Origin: Rhizobium subbaraonis
GTDB taxonomy: Bacteria > Pseudomonadota > Alphaproteobacteria > Rhizobiales > Rhizobiaceae
Length of the DNA stretch: 64,000 bases
Direction: 5' to 3'
Assembly (NCBI RefSeq): GCF_900220975.1
Contig: NZ_OBQD01000003.1
Coordinates: 372,001 to 436,000 of the forward strand
In this document: positions 17,115-29,273 of the stretch, piece by piece
How the letters are laid out: each line of letters begins with the position of its first letter
Position numbering within the stretch: position 1 is the stretch's first letter
Notes under the pieces: generated by a model
Seen by the model: only the letters and a program-made list of their open reading frames with translations
Told to the model about the DNA's origin: nothing
Database searches by the model: none
Translations under genes and position numbers: made by a program

Positions 17115-18419
17115 ATGCTGAGACGCACTTTTCTTCATTCCGCAGCCGGCCTGACGGGCCTGGCGGCGACCGTGTCGCCGGCCATGGCGCTCGTCGAGAT
17201 CAACATCAACAAGGGTAACGTCGAGCCGCTGCCGATCGCCGTGACCGATTTCGTCGCCGGCGGGGACCTCGGCCAGCGGATCACCGACGTGATCGCGGCC
17301 GACCTCAAGCGCTCCGGCCTGTTCGCGCCGGTCAACAAGCAGGCCTTCATCGAGAAGATCAGCAATCCCGACCAGCCGCCGCGCTTCGAGGACTGGAAGG
17401 TCATCAATGCGCAGGCGCTCGTCACCGGCCGCGTCTCGCAGGAAGGCGACGGCCGTCTTCGCGCCGAGTTCCGCCTGTGGGACACCTTTGCCGGCCAGCA
17501 GATGACCGGCCAGCAGTTCTACACCCAGCCGGAAAACTGGCGTCGCGTCGCCCACATCATCGCGGACGCGATCTATGAGCGCATCACCGGCGAAAAGGGT
17601 TACTTCGACACCCGCGTCGTCTATGTCGCCGAAAGCGGCCCGAAGAACGCCCGCAAGCGCCAGCTCGCCATCATGGATCAGGACGGCGCCAATGCGCGCG
17701 CGCTGACCAACTCCAACGAGATCGTGCTGACGCCGCGGTTTTCGCCGAGCCGGCAGGAAATCACCTACATGTCCTTCGAGGGGCAGCAGCCGCGCGTCTA
17801 CCTGCTTCAGCTTGAGACGGGCCAGCGCGAGGTCGTCGGCAATTTCCCCGGCATGACGTTTGCGCCGCGCTTCTCGCCGGACGGCCAGCGGGTCATCATG
17901 AGCCTGCAGCAGGACGGCAACGCCAACATCTACACGATGGACCTGCGCTCGCGCACCACCACCCGCCTGACCTCGACGGCGGCGATCGACACGGGCCCGT
18001 CCTATTCGCCCGATGGCGCGCGGATCGTGTTCGAAAGCGATCGCGGCGGCCGGCAGCAGCTTTACGTCATGGGCGCCGACGGATCAGGGCAGAACCGTAT
18101 CTCGTTCGGCGACGGCTCCTACTCGACGCCGGTCTGGTCGCCGCGCGGCGACCTGATCGCGTTTACCAAACAGTCGGGCGGCAAGTTTTCCATCGGCGTG
18201 ATGAAGCCGGACGGTTCGGGCGAGCGCATCCTGACGACGGGCTTCCACAACGAGGGCCCGACCTGGGCGCCGAACGGCCGCGTGCTGATGTTCTTCCGCC
18301 AGCCGGCAGGCGCCGGCGGCCCGCAGCTCTTCTCGATCGACCTCACCGGCTACAACGAGCAGCAGATCCCGACTGCCGGTTACGCGTCCGACCCGGCATG
18401 GTCGCCGCTGCTTGAGTAA
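17115..18419 (+). CDS. tolB: Tol-Pal system beta-propeller protein TolB
   Basis: Periplasmic protein that binds Pal and TolA. The 434-residue product has a signal peptide ([19 protein letters not shown]), an N-terminal alpha/beta domain and repeated TolB blades ([84 protein letters not shown]). The start region has a small hairpin, CTAGG-AAGG-CCTAG (17096-17109), with the Shine-Dalgarno in its loop. Confidence 0.95.
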   Translation: MLRRTFLHSAAGLTGLAATVSPAMALVEININKGNVEPLPIAVTDFVAGGDLGQRITDVIAADLKRSGLFAPVNKQAFIEKISNPDQPPRFEDWKVINAQALVTGRVSQEGDGRLRAEFRLWDTFAGQQMTGQQFYTQPENWRRVAHIIADAIYERITGEKGYFDTRVVYVAESGPKNARKRQLAIMDQDGANARALTNSNEIVLTPRFSPSRQEITYMSFEGQQPRVYLLQLETGQREVVGNFPGMTFAPRFSPDGQRVIMSLQQDGNANIYTMDLRSRTTTRLTSTAAIDTGPSYSPDGARIVFESDRGGRQQLYVMGADGSGQNRISFGDGSYSTPVWSPRGDLIAFTKQSGGKFSIGVMKPDGSGERILTTGFHNEGPTWAPNGRVLMFFRQPAGAGGPQLFSIDLTGYNEQQIPTAGYASDPAWSPLLE

Positions 18420-18671
18420 TCGATCTGCATTGTAACCAGCTGCAACCAATTGTGACGTCGCCGCCGCTTTCTCGCCTCAAAGTCCGTTAAATCAGGGCTG
18501 GAAGACGAGGGATTCGGCGGCGTTCGTCATTCTGAGGCGGACGACAGGGGGTATTTGCGTAACCATTCATTAACCATGATCGTTGAATGCCGATTAACCG
18601 CGTGCGGTTACAGTCTGGCAACCCTGATTGAAACCCAAGCCCTGTTGAACTGATGCTAAGGAGACCGGCTC
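18420..18671. promoter_or_regulatory. tolB-pal intergenic region with a CtrA-like half-site
   Basis: A 250-bp gap. TTAACCAT occurs at 18570-18577 and a second partial copy (TAACCATT) just before it. Pal probably has its own promoter here in addition to read-through from tolB. No terminator hairpin was seen after tolB. Confidence 0.4.
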
Positions 18672-19196
18672 ATGAGCCGCACTGAAGTCCCGGCCGCTGG
18701 CCGCATGCAGACCCTCGCCCGCAACCCCGCGATCATAGCCCTGTTCATGGGCCTGGCGCTCGCAGGTTGCGCCAACAAGAAGAATATGCCCAACAGCGCA
18801 GGCGAACTTGGCCTGAACAATGCGACCCCGGGCTCGCCGCAGGACTTCACCGTCAACGTCGGTGACCGCATCTTCTTCGACACCGACTCGACGTCAATCC
18901 GGGCCGATGCGGCTGCGACCCTCGACAAGCAGGCGCAGTGGCTGCAGAAGTACCCGAACTATGCGATCACGATCGAAGGCCATGCCGACGAGCGCGGCAC
19001 GCGCGAATACAACCTCGCGCTCGGCGCGCGCCGTGCCGCTTCGACGAAGCAGTACCTTTCGAGCCGTGGTATCCCGGCCAGCCGCATGAAGACGATCTCC
19101 TACGGCAAGGAAAAGCCGGTTGCCGTCTGCGACGACATTTCGTGCTGGTCGCAGAACCGGCGCGCCGTCACCGTCCTCGGTGGCGCGGGCATGTAA
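18672..19196 (+). CDS. pal: Peptidoglycan-associated lipoprotein Pal
   Basis: Outer-membrane lipoprotein that binds peptidoglycan. The 174-residue protein has a lipoprotein signal ending in the lipobox LALAGC (Cys near residue 34) and an OmpA-like domain: DRIFFDTDSTSIRADA, IEGHADERGTREYNLALGARRA, and GKEKPVAVCDDISCWSQNRRA. AAGGAG lies 8 bases before ATG 18672. A terminator follows directly (19229-19254). Confidence 0.96.
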   Translation: MSRTEVPAAGRMQTLARNPAIIALFMGLALAGCANKKNMPNSAGELGLNNATPGSPQDFTVNVGDRIFFDTDSTSIRADAAATLDKQAQWLQKYPNYAITIEGHADERGTREYNLALGARRAASTKQYLSSRGIPASRMKTISYGKEKPVAVCDDISCWSQNRRAVTVLGGAGM

Positions 19197-19228
19197 TCAG
19201 GCCGGCAGCCTCGCTGTCGATCTGCAGG

Positions 19229-19254
19229 GCCCGCCAGAGATGGCGGGCTTTTTT
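19229..19254 (+). terminator. Intrinsic terminator after pal
   Basis: GCCCGCCA-GAGA-TGGCGGGC (19229-19248) followed by six Ts. Confidence 0.92.
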
Positions 19255-19409
19255 CGTTTCTCCGGGCGGTTTGCGGGAAATGCGGCATTGCCCTTGCGGG
19301 CGCAGTTTTTTATCACACTTTGGCCGAACTCCGTTGCTTTTTGAAAGCATATGGAAAAACCTGCGGCGGCGCACCGATGCGCGATTTTGGACCAACAGGA
19401 CAAGCAAGG

Positions 19410-20390
19410 ATGAAGAAAATCTTCGCGGCAAGCCTCATCGGCTTGGCAGCCCTCGCAGGGCCGGTGAGCGCGCTGCACGCGTCTCCGCTCTCGGCGCTGG
19501 CAAACCATTTTTCGCCTGGCGGCGGGAAGGGGGACAAGACCATCGTGCTGGCGCAATCCGATGACTCGCTCATGCGCATCGGCCAGCTCGAGGAGCAGAT
19601 CCGCTCGCTGAACGGCCGGATCGAGGAAATGAGCTTCCAGCTGCTGCAAATGCAGGAGCAGCTTCGCAAGACCCAGGAAGACAACGAGTACCGCTTCCAG
19701 GATCTCGAAAGCGGCAAGGGCTCGGGCAAGAGCGGTGCGCTGCAGAAGCCGCTCGGCCAGGACGGACAGAACAGCCAGACGGCGGCAAACCAGCTCCCGG
19801 CGGATACATCCGCCGCGGGCACCTCCGACACTGCGGCTGCGGACGATCTCGGCAAGCAGGAGACGACGCTCGGTTCGATCCGCTTCGACGAGCAGGGCAA
19901 CCCGGTCGGCACCGACATGAACGAAAGCGCGTCGATCGGCAGTGGTGCCGCTCCCGACCTCAGCGCCAGCCTGCCGTCTGCGAGCGGCACGGCCACAAGC
20001 GGGCTCGACAGGCCGGACGACATCTACAACGCCGCCTACGGGCACGTGCTGCAGGGTGATTATCAGGAGGCCGAGAAGGGCTTCCGCGATTATCTCGACA
20101 TTTTCCCCGAAGGCGACAAGGCCGCCGATGCCAGCTTCTGGCTTGGTGAAGCACAGTATTCGCAGGGCAATTTCAACGATGCTGCGAAGACGTTCCTGAA
20201 CGCCCACCAGACCTACGGCAAGTCGAAGAAGGCGCCGGAAATGCTGCTCAAGCTCGGCATGTCGCTCGCCGCACTCGACAATCGCGACACCGCGTGCGCG
20301 ACGCTGCGAGAAGTCGGCAAGCGCTATCCCAATGCTTCCAAGGCCGTGAAAGCGAAGGTTTCCAGCGAACAGAGCCGCCTGGCCTGCTGA
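19410..20390 (+). CDS. cpoB: CpoB/YbgF, Tol-Pal associated TPR protein
   Basis: Periplasmic coordinator of peptidoglycan synthesis and outer-membrane constriction. From ATG 19410 (after CAAGG) the 326-residue protein has a signal peptide (KKIFAASLIGLAALAGPVSALHA), a coiled coil (MRIGQLEEQIRSLNGRIEEMSFQLLQMQEQLRK, about residues 55-100), a low-complexity linker and TPR repeats at the C-terminus (DIYNAAYGHVLQGDYQEAEKGF, AADASFWLGEAQYSQGNFNDA). Position after pal supports the call. Confidence 0.92.
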   Translation: MKKIFAASLIGLAALAGPVSALHASPLSALANHFSPGGGKGDKTIVLAQSDDSLMRIGQLEEQIRSLNGRIEEMSFQLLQMQEQLRKTQEDNEYRFQDLESGKGSGKSGALQKPLGQDGQNSQTAANQLPADTSAAGTSDTAAADDLGKQETTLGSIRFDEQGNPVGTDMNESASIGSGAAPDLSASLPSASGTATSGLDRPDDIYNAAYGHVLQGDYQEAEKGFRDYLDIFPEGDKAADASFWLGEAQYSQGNFNDAAKTFLNAHQTYGKSKKAPEMLLKLGMSLAALDNRDTACATLREVGKRYPNASKAVKAKVSSEQSRLAC

Positions 20391-20413
20391 ACCGCACACG
20401 GAGCGATTTCGCG

Positions 20414-21730
20414 ATGCGCCCACAAGGCCAGGGCATCGGCGATGCGATCGCCCGCTTTCTGAACAACTTTTCCAAACCCGCGAAACTTCTGGTCGCCGTG
20501 TCCGGCGGCGGCGATTCCATTGGCCTGCTGATGGCGCTGGATGCGGCGTTGCAGTCCGGCCGGCATCCGGGCTTCACGGTCGCAGCCTGCACCGTCGACC
20601 ATGCGCTGCGCGACGCCTCGGCGGAAGAAGCGCGCTGGGTCGCGGACGTGTGCGCGCGCCGCGGGATCGCGCATGTCACACGCCGCTGGGCCGGCGAGAA
20701 GCCCGCACGCGGCATCCAGGCGGCGGCGCGGGCTGTGCGCCATGCGCTGCTTGCCGAGGCAGCCCGCGCCATCGGCGCCGACGCCATCCTGACTGCGCAC
20801 AACCGCGATGACCGGCGCGAGACCGTTGCCATGCGGGCGGCACGCAGCACCGAAGGGGCGGGGCTTGCGGGCATTGCGCCTGCGACGCTGCTTTTTCGCT
20901 CCATCTGGGTGCTGCGGCCGCTTCTCGGCGTTTCGCGCGAGGAGATCCGGGCCTATCTGAAGGGCATTGACCAGCCCTGGCTTGAGGATCCCAGCAACGA
21001 GAACCGCGCCTTCGAGCGCGTCCGCATCCGGAAGGACGGGGCGGACGAGCTTCTGGACAAGACGGCGCAGTCCGCCGCGGCAGTGCGCATCCGGCACGCA
21101 GGCGAAGGGGCGGCCTACCTTGCCCGCCACATGCAGGTGTTCGACGCATCGCTCGCCCAGCTTCCGTCTGCTTCGATCGCTGCACTGGAGGAGCGGGCCA
21201 ACTGGCAGGCGTTTCTGAGCGTCGTCGCCGTGCTCGGCGGACGCGAGCATCGGCTGGAAAGGGCTGCGGCAGATCGTCTCGCCGCATTTCTGCGCGGGGG
21301 CGAGCCGACACGGATGACGGCTGGCCGCGTGGCGTTCGACCGCCGCCGCGAGGGGCTGTTTATGTATCGGGAGATGCGCGGGATCGGTGCGCTCGAGATC
21401 GCTGCAGGCGGCGAGGCTGTATGGGACGGCCGCTGGCGCATCGGCAATCATGGCAGCTCTGCGCTCTTCGTCGATGCGGACGGGGGCACGGCGACATCTC
21501 GCTGGGACGGCGTGCCCGCCGGCGTTGTCGCCCGCGCGTTCCGCACGCGACCGCGGTTGCGTTCCGGCAGCGGCGAGCCGGTGACGTCGGGGTTCTCGGC
21601 CGAAGCGGTGCTGGCGCCCTTCGACAGCCATCTGCCGCTGTTCGATCTGCCGCTGGCAAACGCCATTGCCGGACTGTTCGGGCTTCCTGTGTTTTCCGAG
21701 CCGCCCGCCATGATGGCGGAGAGCGACTGA
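20414..21730 (+). CDS. tilS: tRNA(Ile)-lysidine synthetase TilS
   Basis: Modifies C34 of tRNA-Ile(CAU) to lysidine so that it reads AUA. The 438-residue protein shows the PP-loop (LLVAVSGGGDSIGLL), VDHALRDASAEEARWV, AARAVRHALLAEAARAIGADAILTAHNRDDRRET, and the WLEDPSNENRAFERVRIR motif of the catalytic domain. ATG 20414 begins 23 bp after cpoB and is preferred over the longer frame that overlaps cpoB. The P-loop third residue is Gly (SGGGDS), a tolerated variant. Confidence 0.93.
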   Translation: MRPQGQGIGDAIARFLNNFSKPAKLLVAVSGGGDSIGLLMALDAALQSGRHPGFTVAACTVDHALRDASAEEARWVADVCARRGIAHVTRRWAGEKPARGIQAAARAVRHALLAEAARAIGADAILTAHNRDDRRETVAMRAARSTEGAGLAGIAPATLLFRSIWVLRPLLGVSREEIRAYLKGIDQPWLEDPSNENRAFERVRIRKDGADELLDKTAQSAAAVRIRHAGEGAAYLARHMQVFDASLAQLPSASIAALEERANWQAFLSVVAVLGGREHRLERAAADRLAAFLRGGEPTRMTAGRVAFDRRREGLFMYREMRGIGALEIAAGGEAVWDGRWRIGNHGSSALFVDADGGTATSRWDGVPAGVVARAFRTRPRLRSGSGEPVTSGFSAEAVLAPFDSHLPLFDLPLANAIAGLFGLPVFSEPPAMMAESD

Positions 21731-21835
21731 GCGGCAGTGCAAGCGTGAGTGCCGAGGCGCGTTCCTGGCGATCCGCAAAACCGCCATAAGCGTAAACGAT
21801 GATCCTGATAAATGCCCGCGCCGCGTTCGGTTTGC

Positions 21836-21865
21836 CTTGGCAAGGCGTGACGACGACCCTATGTT
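21836..21865 (+). promoter_or_regulatory. Possible RpoH (sigma-32) promoter of ftsH
   Basis: CTTGGCA (21836-21842), 14 bases, CCCTATGTT (21857-21865), 55 bp before the ftsH ATG. This resembles the heat-shock sigma factor pattern CTTGAAA-N14-CCCCATnT. ftsH is a known heat-shock gene in other proteobacteria and rpoH is in this window. Prediction only. Confidence 0.45.
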
Positions 21866-21919
21866 AGGTGCAAATGAAACGGCGTAACCTTGCAGCCGAG
21901 AAAGTGCCCGGAAAGCCCG

Positions 21920-23842
<1,923 letters not shown>

Positions 23843-23859
23843 CAAGCCTTTACGACAAA

Positions 23860-23900
23860 CGAAGAGGGCCGGCCGTTCATGCGGCCGGCCCTCTTCGTTC
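23860..23900 (+). terminator. Terminator after ftsH
   Basis: A 16-bp perfect stem: CGAAGAGGGCCGGCCG (23860-23875) pairs with CGGCCGGCCCTCTTCG (23882-23897), loop TTCATG, then TTCG. Confidence 0.85.
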
Positions 23901-24054
23901 GAAATGGTAACGGGCTGTAACGGGCAAGAACCGAATTTCAGGTGCTCTGCCGCGCGATCTGTGGCAAACAGGCACGGAATGGGACATGCCGTTGCGGCAG
24001 GCAGCTTTTCTTGCCCTGCGCGCGCTGTCCGAACCAGACATATCAGGAGCGCAT

Positions 24055-25407
<1,353 letters not shown>

Positions 25408-25433
25408 CCGGGAGCAAGATCGTACAGGTTTCG

Positions 25434-25466
25434 AAGGGCCTCGCATCCTGTGCGAGGCCCTTCCTG
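25434..25466 (+). terminator. Terminator after glmM
   Basis: AAGGGCCTCGCA (25434-25445) and TGCGAGGCCCTT (25451-25462) form a perfect 12-bp stem with loop TCCTG. Confidence 0.8.
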
Positions 25467-25681
25467 CTTTCGAGGACCGTCATTCTGAACGCGAATCACA
25501 GGCTGTGCCCGCTTCCAGAAGCAGGGTGCGCGCCGCAAGTCTTACCCCAAGATTAACAACCAGAGTAAATAGTCGTAGTTAATTGCAACTTAACCTTTGC
25601 CGATCATTATCCATGGCCAATCGAGGATTTTGGCGCTGCGGGCTGATGCAGTGCCGGTCAACATGACTATGGAGTCGGGCC

Positions 25682-26509
25682 ATGCGGAAGTTTTTGAGTG
25701 GCGCCCTTGCAGCTCTGATTGCGAGCTCTTCGGCGTATGCGGCTGACGTTTTTCAACCGGAACCGGTCCAGCCGGCGCCGGTGGAGGTTGCGCCCGTTTC
25801 AACGAGCGGCTGGTACCTGCGCGGTGACGTCGGCTATGGCTGGACGCATATGCGCGGTGCCAGCTACTACCAGGGCGGTCCCGGCGGCTACAAGGCCGAC
25901 TTCGACGACACCGATCTCGACGGCGGCGTCGTTCTCGGCGGCGGTGTCGGCTACCAGTGGAACGACTATTTCCGCACGGACGTGACACTGGACTATCTGT
26001 TCGACGGCGATTTCAACGGTTCCACCAGCGGCAGCTGCGGCGTCTCCGACGACTGCGTTTCCACCGACCGCGCCTCGTGGTCGGCGCTCAGCCTGCTCGC
26101 CAACGCCTATGTCGACCTCGGCACCTACTACGGCGTGACGCCCTATGTCGGCGCCGGTATCGGTGCGACCCGCGTCAACTGGGGCAATCTGCGCAATACC
26201 TCCTGCTCGGTCGACAATCCCGACGATTGCGACGACAGCGTCAGCCACAACGGCAAGGACAGCTGGCGCTTCACCTACGCGCTGATGGCCGGCGCCTCCG
26301 TCGATCTGACCTGCAACTGGAAGGCCGATGCCGGCTACCGTTTCCGCCAGATCAGCGGCGGCGACATGTTCGGCTATGCGATGAACGGCGGCCCTGGCGA
26401 GGATGACGGCTTCTTCGTCCACGAAGCCCGCGTCGGTCTGCGCTACACCTTCAACACCTGCGAAGTGCCCTACGTTCCGCCACCGGTCGAGCCGGCCATC
26501 TACAAGTAA
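25682..26509 (+). CDS. Outer-membrane beta-barrel protein (Omp25/31-like)
   Basis: A 275-residue protein with a signal peptide ending SSSAYAAD, a proline-rich linker (QPEPVQPAPVEVAPV) and a barrel made of alternating strands: WYLRGDVGYGW, VVLGGGVGYQWNDYFRTDVTLDY, TPYVGAGIGATRVNW, WRFTYALMAGASVDL, and ARVGLRYTF near the C-terminus. It is followed 190 bp later by a clear paralogue in the same direction. Likely a major surface protein; no specific ligand can be named. Two pairs of Cys in loop regions may form disulfides. Confidence 0.82.
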   Translation: MRKFLSGALAALIASSSAYAADVFQPEPVQPAPVEVAPVSTSGWYLRGDVGYGWTHMRGASYYQGGPGGYKADFDDTDLDGGVVLGGGVGYQWNDYFRTDVTLDYLFDGDFNGSTSGSCGVSDDCVSTDRASWSALSLLANAYVDLGTYYGVTPYVGAGIGATRVNWGNLRNTSCSVDNPDDCDDSVSHNGKDSWRFTYALMAGASVDLTCNWKADAGYRFRQISGGDMFGYAMNGGPGEDDGFFVHEARVGLRYTFNTCEVPYVPPPVEPAIYK

Positions 26510-26534
26510 GCCCTTCGTCCGAAGTTCCTTCAAG

Positions 26535-26567
26535 AAAGCCGCCCGGTGCCTCGCCGGGCGGCTTTCC
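26535..26567 (+). terminator. Terminator between the two outer-membrane protein genes
   Basis: AAAGCCGCCCGG (26535-26546) pairs with CCGGGCGGCTTT (26554-26565), a perfect 12-bp stem. The two paralogues are therefore probably separate transcripts. Confidence 0.85.
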
Positions 26568-26697
26568 GCGTTCGAGACTGCCTGATCGGCGCCGGCGTCG
26601 TGGTTAACAAACATGCTTAACCGTGTCTTAACTTCCCCTTGCGATACTCGCGTCAGTTAATCGGCCGCAATCCCGGCCGCCGTCGTGGGGGCGAGAT

Positions 26698-27543
26698 ATG
26701 ATCGTGCGAAAGACAATTCTCGGTGCTGCATTCCTGGCCAGCCTGTCGGCCGGCACCGCATTCGCCGGCGGCGAACTTTACCCGGTCATCGAGGCGCCCG
26801 AAGTCGACATGTCGACCGTGGCGGTCGCGCAGGGCTGGTACATCCGCGGCGACCTCGGCTATGCCGCCTCGATCAAGGGCGGCGACGGGAGCTACAACTA
26901 CATCGGCGAGGGCGGGGCGGACGAGAGCCGCGAGCGCTTCGACGACGCGCGCTTCTCCAAGCCGTTCTCCTACGGCGTCGGCATGGGCTACCAGTTCAAC
27001 AACTTCGTGCGCACGGATCTCACGACCGACTTCTTCAATTCCAGCTTTGACGCCGATTCGTCGATCGGGCGCGCCTGCCCGGGTGAGAATGCCGGAACGG
27101 GCTGCGACTTCACCCATGAAAGCGGCTTCAACGCCATCAGCGTCATGGCCAACGGCTATATCGATCTTGGCACCTATGCCGGCTTCACGCCCTACATCGG
27201 CGGCGGCGTCGGCGCGACGAACGTGCAGTGGGACGACCTGAAGACGCGGGCGACCTGCGTCGACGGGACCGGCGCCTGCGGCAGCACCGAGCAGGGCGAT
27301 GTCGTCCGCAACCCGGGCGAGGAGAGCTGGCGCTTCACCTACGCCCTGATGGCGGGCGCCTCTTACGACCTGACCAACCGCATCAAGCTGGACATCGGCT
27401 ACCGCTATTCCGACGTGGATGGCGGCAAGATGTTCGGCTACAGCAGCGCCGAGAAGGCGCTGGGCGCCTCGGGCACAAAGGCGCGCGACGACGGCTTCCA
27501 GCGCCACGAGATCCGCGCCGGCATCCGCGTTACGACGTGGTAG
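26698..27543 (+). CDS. Outer-membrane beta-barrel protein, paralogue
   Basis: A 281-residue paralogue of the preceding protein, with a signal peptide (ILGAAFLASLSAGTAFAGG) and the same barrel pattern: WYIRGDLGYAASI, YGVGMGYQFNNFVRTDLTTDFF, NGYIDLGTYAGFTPYIGGGVGATNVQWDDL, WRFTYALMAGASYDL, KLDIGYRYSDVDGGKMFGY, and HEIRAGIRVTTW at the end. The terminal Trp fits an outer-membrane insertion signal. The shared WRFTYALMAGAS segment indicates tandem duplication followed by divergence in the loops. Confidence 0.82.
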   Translation: MIVRKTILGAAFLASLSAGTAFAGGELYPVIEAPEVDMSTVAVAQGWYIRGDLGYAASIKGGDGSYNYIGEGGADESRERFDDARFSKPFSYGVGMGYQFNNFVRTDLTTDFFNSSFDADSSIGRACPGENAGTGCDFTHESGFNAISVMANGYIDLGTYAGFTPYIGGGVGATNVQWDDLKTRATCVDGTGACGSTEQGDVVRNPGEESWRFTYALMAGASYDLTNRIKLDIGYRYSDVDGGKMFGYSSAEKALGASGTKARDDGFQRHEIRAGIRVTTW

Positions 27544-27673
27544 GACCGGGATCGGCGAAGGCTGATTGAGGGCTCGCGCGCGACATCTTTTTCATGCCTT
27601 GGTACGGTTGCGGGAGCTATGCGGTAACGTCTCGGCGATGCCGCAGCCTCGACAGCTTCTCCGGCGCATCCAC

Positions 27674-27796
27674 AATGCCCCGTCATGCCGGACTTGATCC
27701 GGCATCCCGCCGCGCAAGTCTTTGCGCGATAAGGCACTTCCCGCGTCGCAGACGCGACGCCGCTGGACCCCGGCTCAAGGCCGGGGTGACGGAGGA
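27674..27796. repeat. Alphaproteobacterial palindromic intergenic repeat
   Basis: Two palindromes bracket this stretch: GTCATGCCGGACTTGATCCG and its partner near 27682-27706, and ACCCCGGCTCAAGGCCGGGG at 27767-27786, with an inner GCGTCGCAGACGCGACGC hairpin at 27743-27760. Read through, it gives the RHAGLDPAS and VTPALSRGP peptide strings seen wherever this widespread intergenic repeat family occurs in alphaproteobacteria. It lies in the 464-bp gap between the second porin-like gene and serC. Confidence 0.65.
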
Positions 27797-27957
27797 AAAT
27801 GCTGGTGACTTCCGAAGACGACCGTTCCGAACGCTTGCCCAGGGCACCTGTTGTCCAAACGGACAAGCGCACACGACCATCCACGCTGCGCCCAATATTT
27901 TCCAAAGCGCGACATATCCGGCTTGACTTCGATTCCGACCTCGCATATTTCCGGCGG

Positions 27958-28003
27958 CGGGACACCCTTCCCCAACGAAGGGCTTTCTATCTGGAAGGAT
28001 AGC
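27958..28003 (+). promoter_or_regulatory. serC RNA motif (structured leader of serC)
   Basis: Two tandem hairpins immediately before the serC ATG: CCCTTC-CCCAAC-GAAGGG (27965-27982) and CTATC-TGGAAG-GATAG (27987-28002), the second holding the Shine-Dalgarno GGAAGG in its loop. A two-hairpin serC motif upstream of serC has been described in alphaproteobacteria by comparative genomics; its ligand, if any, is not established. Sequestration of the ribosome site suggests translational control. Confidence 0.75.
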
Positions 28004-28007
28004 CAAC

Positions 28008-29186
28008 ATGACGAAGACCGTCACCGCTCCGGACGTGCGTCCGAACAATACCCATTTCTCTTCTGGCCCTTGCTCGAAGCGTCCCGGTTGGTCGCTCGAA
28101 GCCCTTGCTGATGCCCCACTCGGTCGCTCGCACCGCGCCAAGGTCGGCAAGGCCAAGCTCAAGCAGGCCATCGATCTCACCCGCGAAATTCTGGACGTGC
28201 CGGCCGATTACCGCATCGGCATCGTGCCCGCCTCCGATACCGGTGCCGTCGAGATGGCGCTGTGGTCGCTGCTCGGCGAGCGCGGTGTCGACATGCTGGC
28301 CTGGGAAAGCTTCGGCGCCGGCTGGGTCACCGACGTCGTCAAACAGCTCAAGCTCGACGCCCGCAAGTTCGAAGCGGCCTATGGCGAGCTTCCCGACCTT
28401 TCCGCCGTCGATTTCGACCGCGACGTGGTCTTCACCTGGAACGGCACCACGTCTGGCGTGCGTGTTCCCAATGCCGACTTCATCCCGGCCGACCGCAAGG
28501 GCCTGACGATCTGCGACGCGACGTCTGCCGCTTTCGCGCAGAACCTCGACTTCGCCAAGCTCGACGTCGTCACCTTCTCCTGGCAGAAGGTGCTGGGCGG
28601 CGAGGGCGGCCACGGTGTCCTGATCCTGTCCCCGCGTGCCGTCGCCCGTCTGGAAAGCTACGTGCCGGCCTGGCCCCTGCCGAAGATTTTCCGCATGACC
28701 AAGGGCGGCAAGCTGATCGAGGGCATCTTCACTGGCGAAACGATCAACACGCCTTCGATGCTCTGCGTCGAGGACTACATCGACGCTCTGCAGTGGGCGA
28801 AGTCCGTCGGGGGGCTGAAGGGCCTGATGGCGCGCGCAGACGCCAATGCCGAGGTGATCTTCGACTTCGTCGAGAAGAACGACTGGATCGCCAACCTCGC
28901 AAAGGACAAGGCGAACCGCTCCAACACCTCGGTCTGCCTCACGATCGCCGACAAGGACGTGCTCGCACTCGACGCCGAAGCGCAGGCTGCCTTCGCCAAG
29001 GGCATGGTGGCGCTGCTCGAGAAGGAAGGCGTCGCCTATGACATCGGCGCCTACCGCGATGCGCCGTCCGGCCTTCGCATCTGGGCCGGTGCCACGATCG
29101 ACACCGCCGACATGCAGGCGCTGATGCCCTGGCTGACCTGGGCCTATCAGACCCAGAAGGCGACGCTTTCGAAGGCTGCGGCCTGA
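28008..29186 (+). CDS. serC: Phosphoserine aminotransferase SerC
   Basis: PLP enzyme converting 3-phosphohydroxypyruvate to phosphoserine. The 392-residue protein is of the alphaproteobacterial type: [20 protein letters not shown] at the N-terminus, [28 protein letters not shown] (PLP-binding Asp) and [17 protein letters not shown] with the Schiff-base Lys (about residue 196). serA follows after 87 bp in the same direction, giving the first two steps of serine synthesis side by side. Expression is probably governed by the structured leader. Confidence 0.95.
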   Translation: MTKTVTAPDVRPNNTHFSSGPCSKRPGWSLEALADAPLGRSHRAKVGKAKLKQAIDLTREILDVPADYRIGIVPASDTGAVEMALWSLLGERGVDMLAWESFGAGWVTDVVKQLKLDARKFEAAYGELPDLSAVDFDRDVVFTWNGTTSGVRVPNADFIPADRKGLTICDATSAAFAQNLDFAKLDVVTFSWQKVLGGEGGHGVLILSPRAVARLESYVPAWPLPKIFRMTKGGKLIEGIFTGETINTPSMLCVEDYIDALQWAKSVGGLKGLMARADANAEVIFDFVEKNDWIANLAKDKANRSNTSVCLTIADKDVLALDAEAQAAFAKGMVALLEKEGVAYDIGAYRDAPSGLRIWAGATIDTADMQALMPWLTWAYQTQKATLSKAAA

Positions 29187-29273
29187 TCTTTGCGTGACTT
29201 GCCTCGCCTCCTTCGAGGGGCGAGGCCCCAATCCGCTTCCCGTTCCAGATCCGATCTTTCAAGGAGGCCTTCC

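Noticed and set aside
26598-26640. TTAAC-TTAAC pair before the second outer-membrane protein gene as a CtrA box.
   Set aside because: Spacing is 9 rather than 7 bases and the exact TTAACCAT motif is absent.
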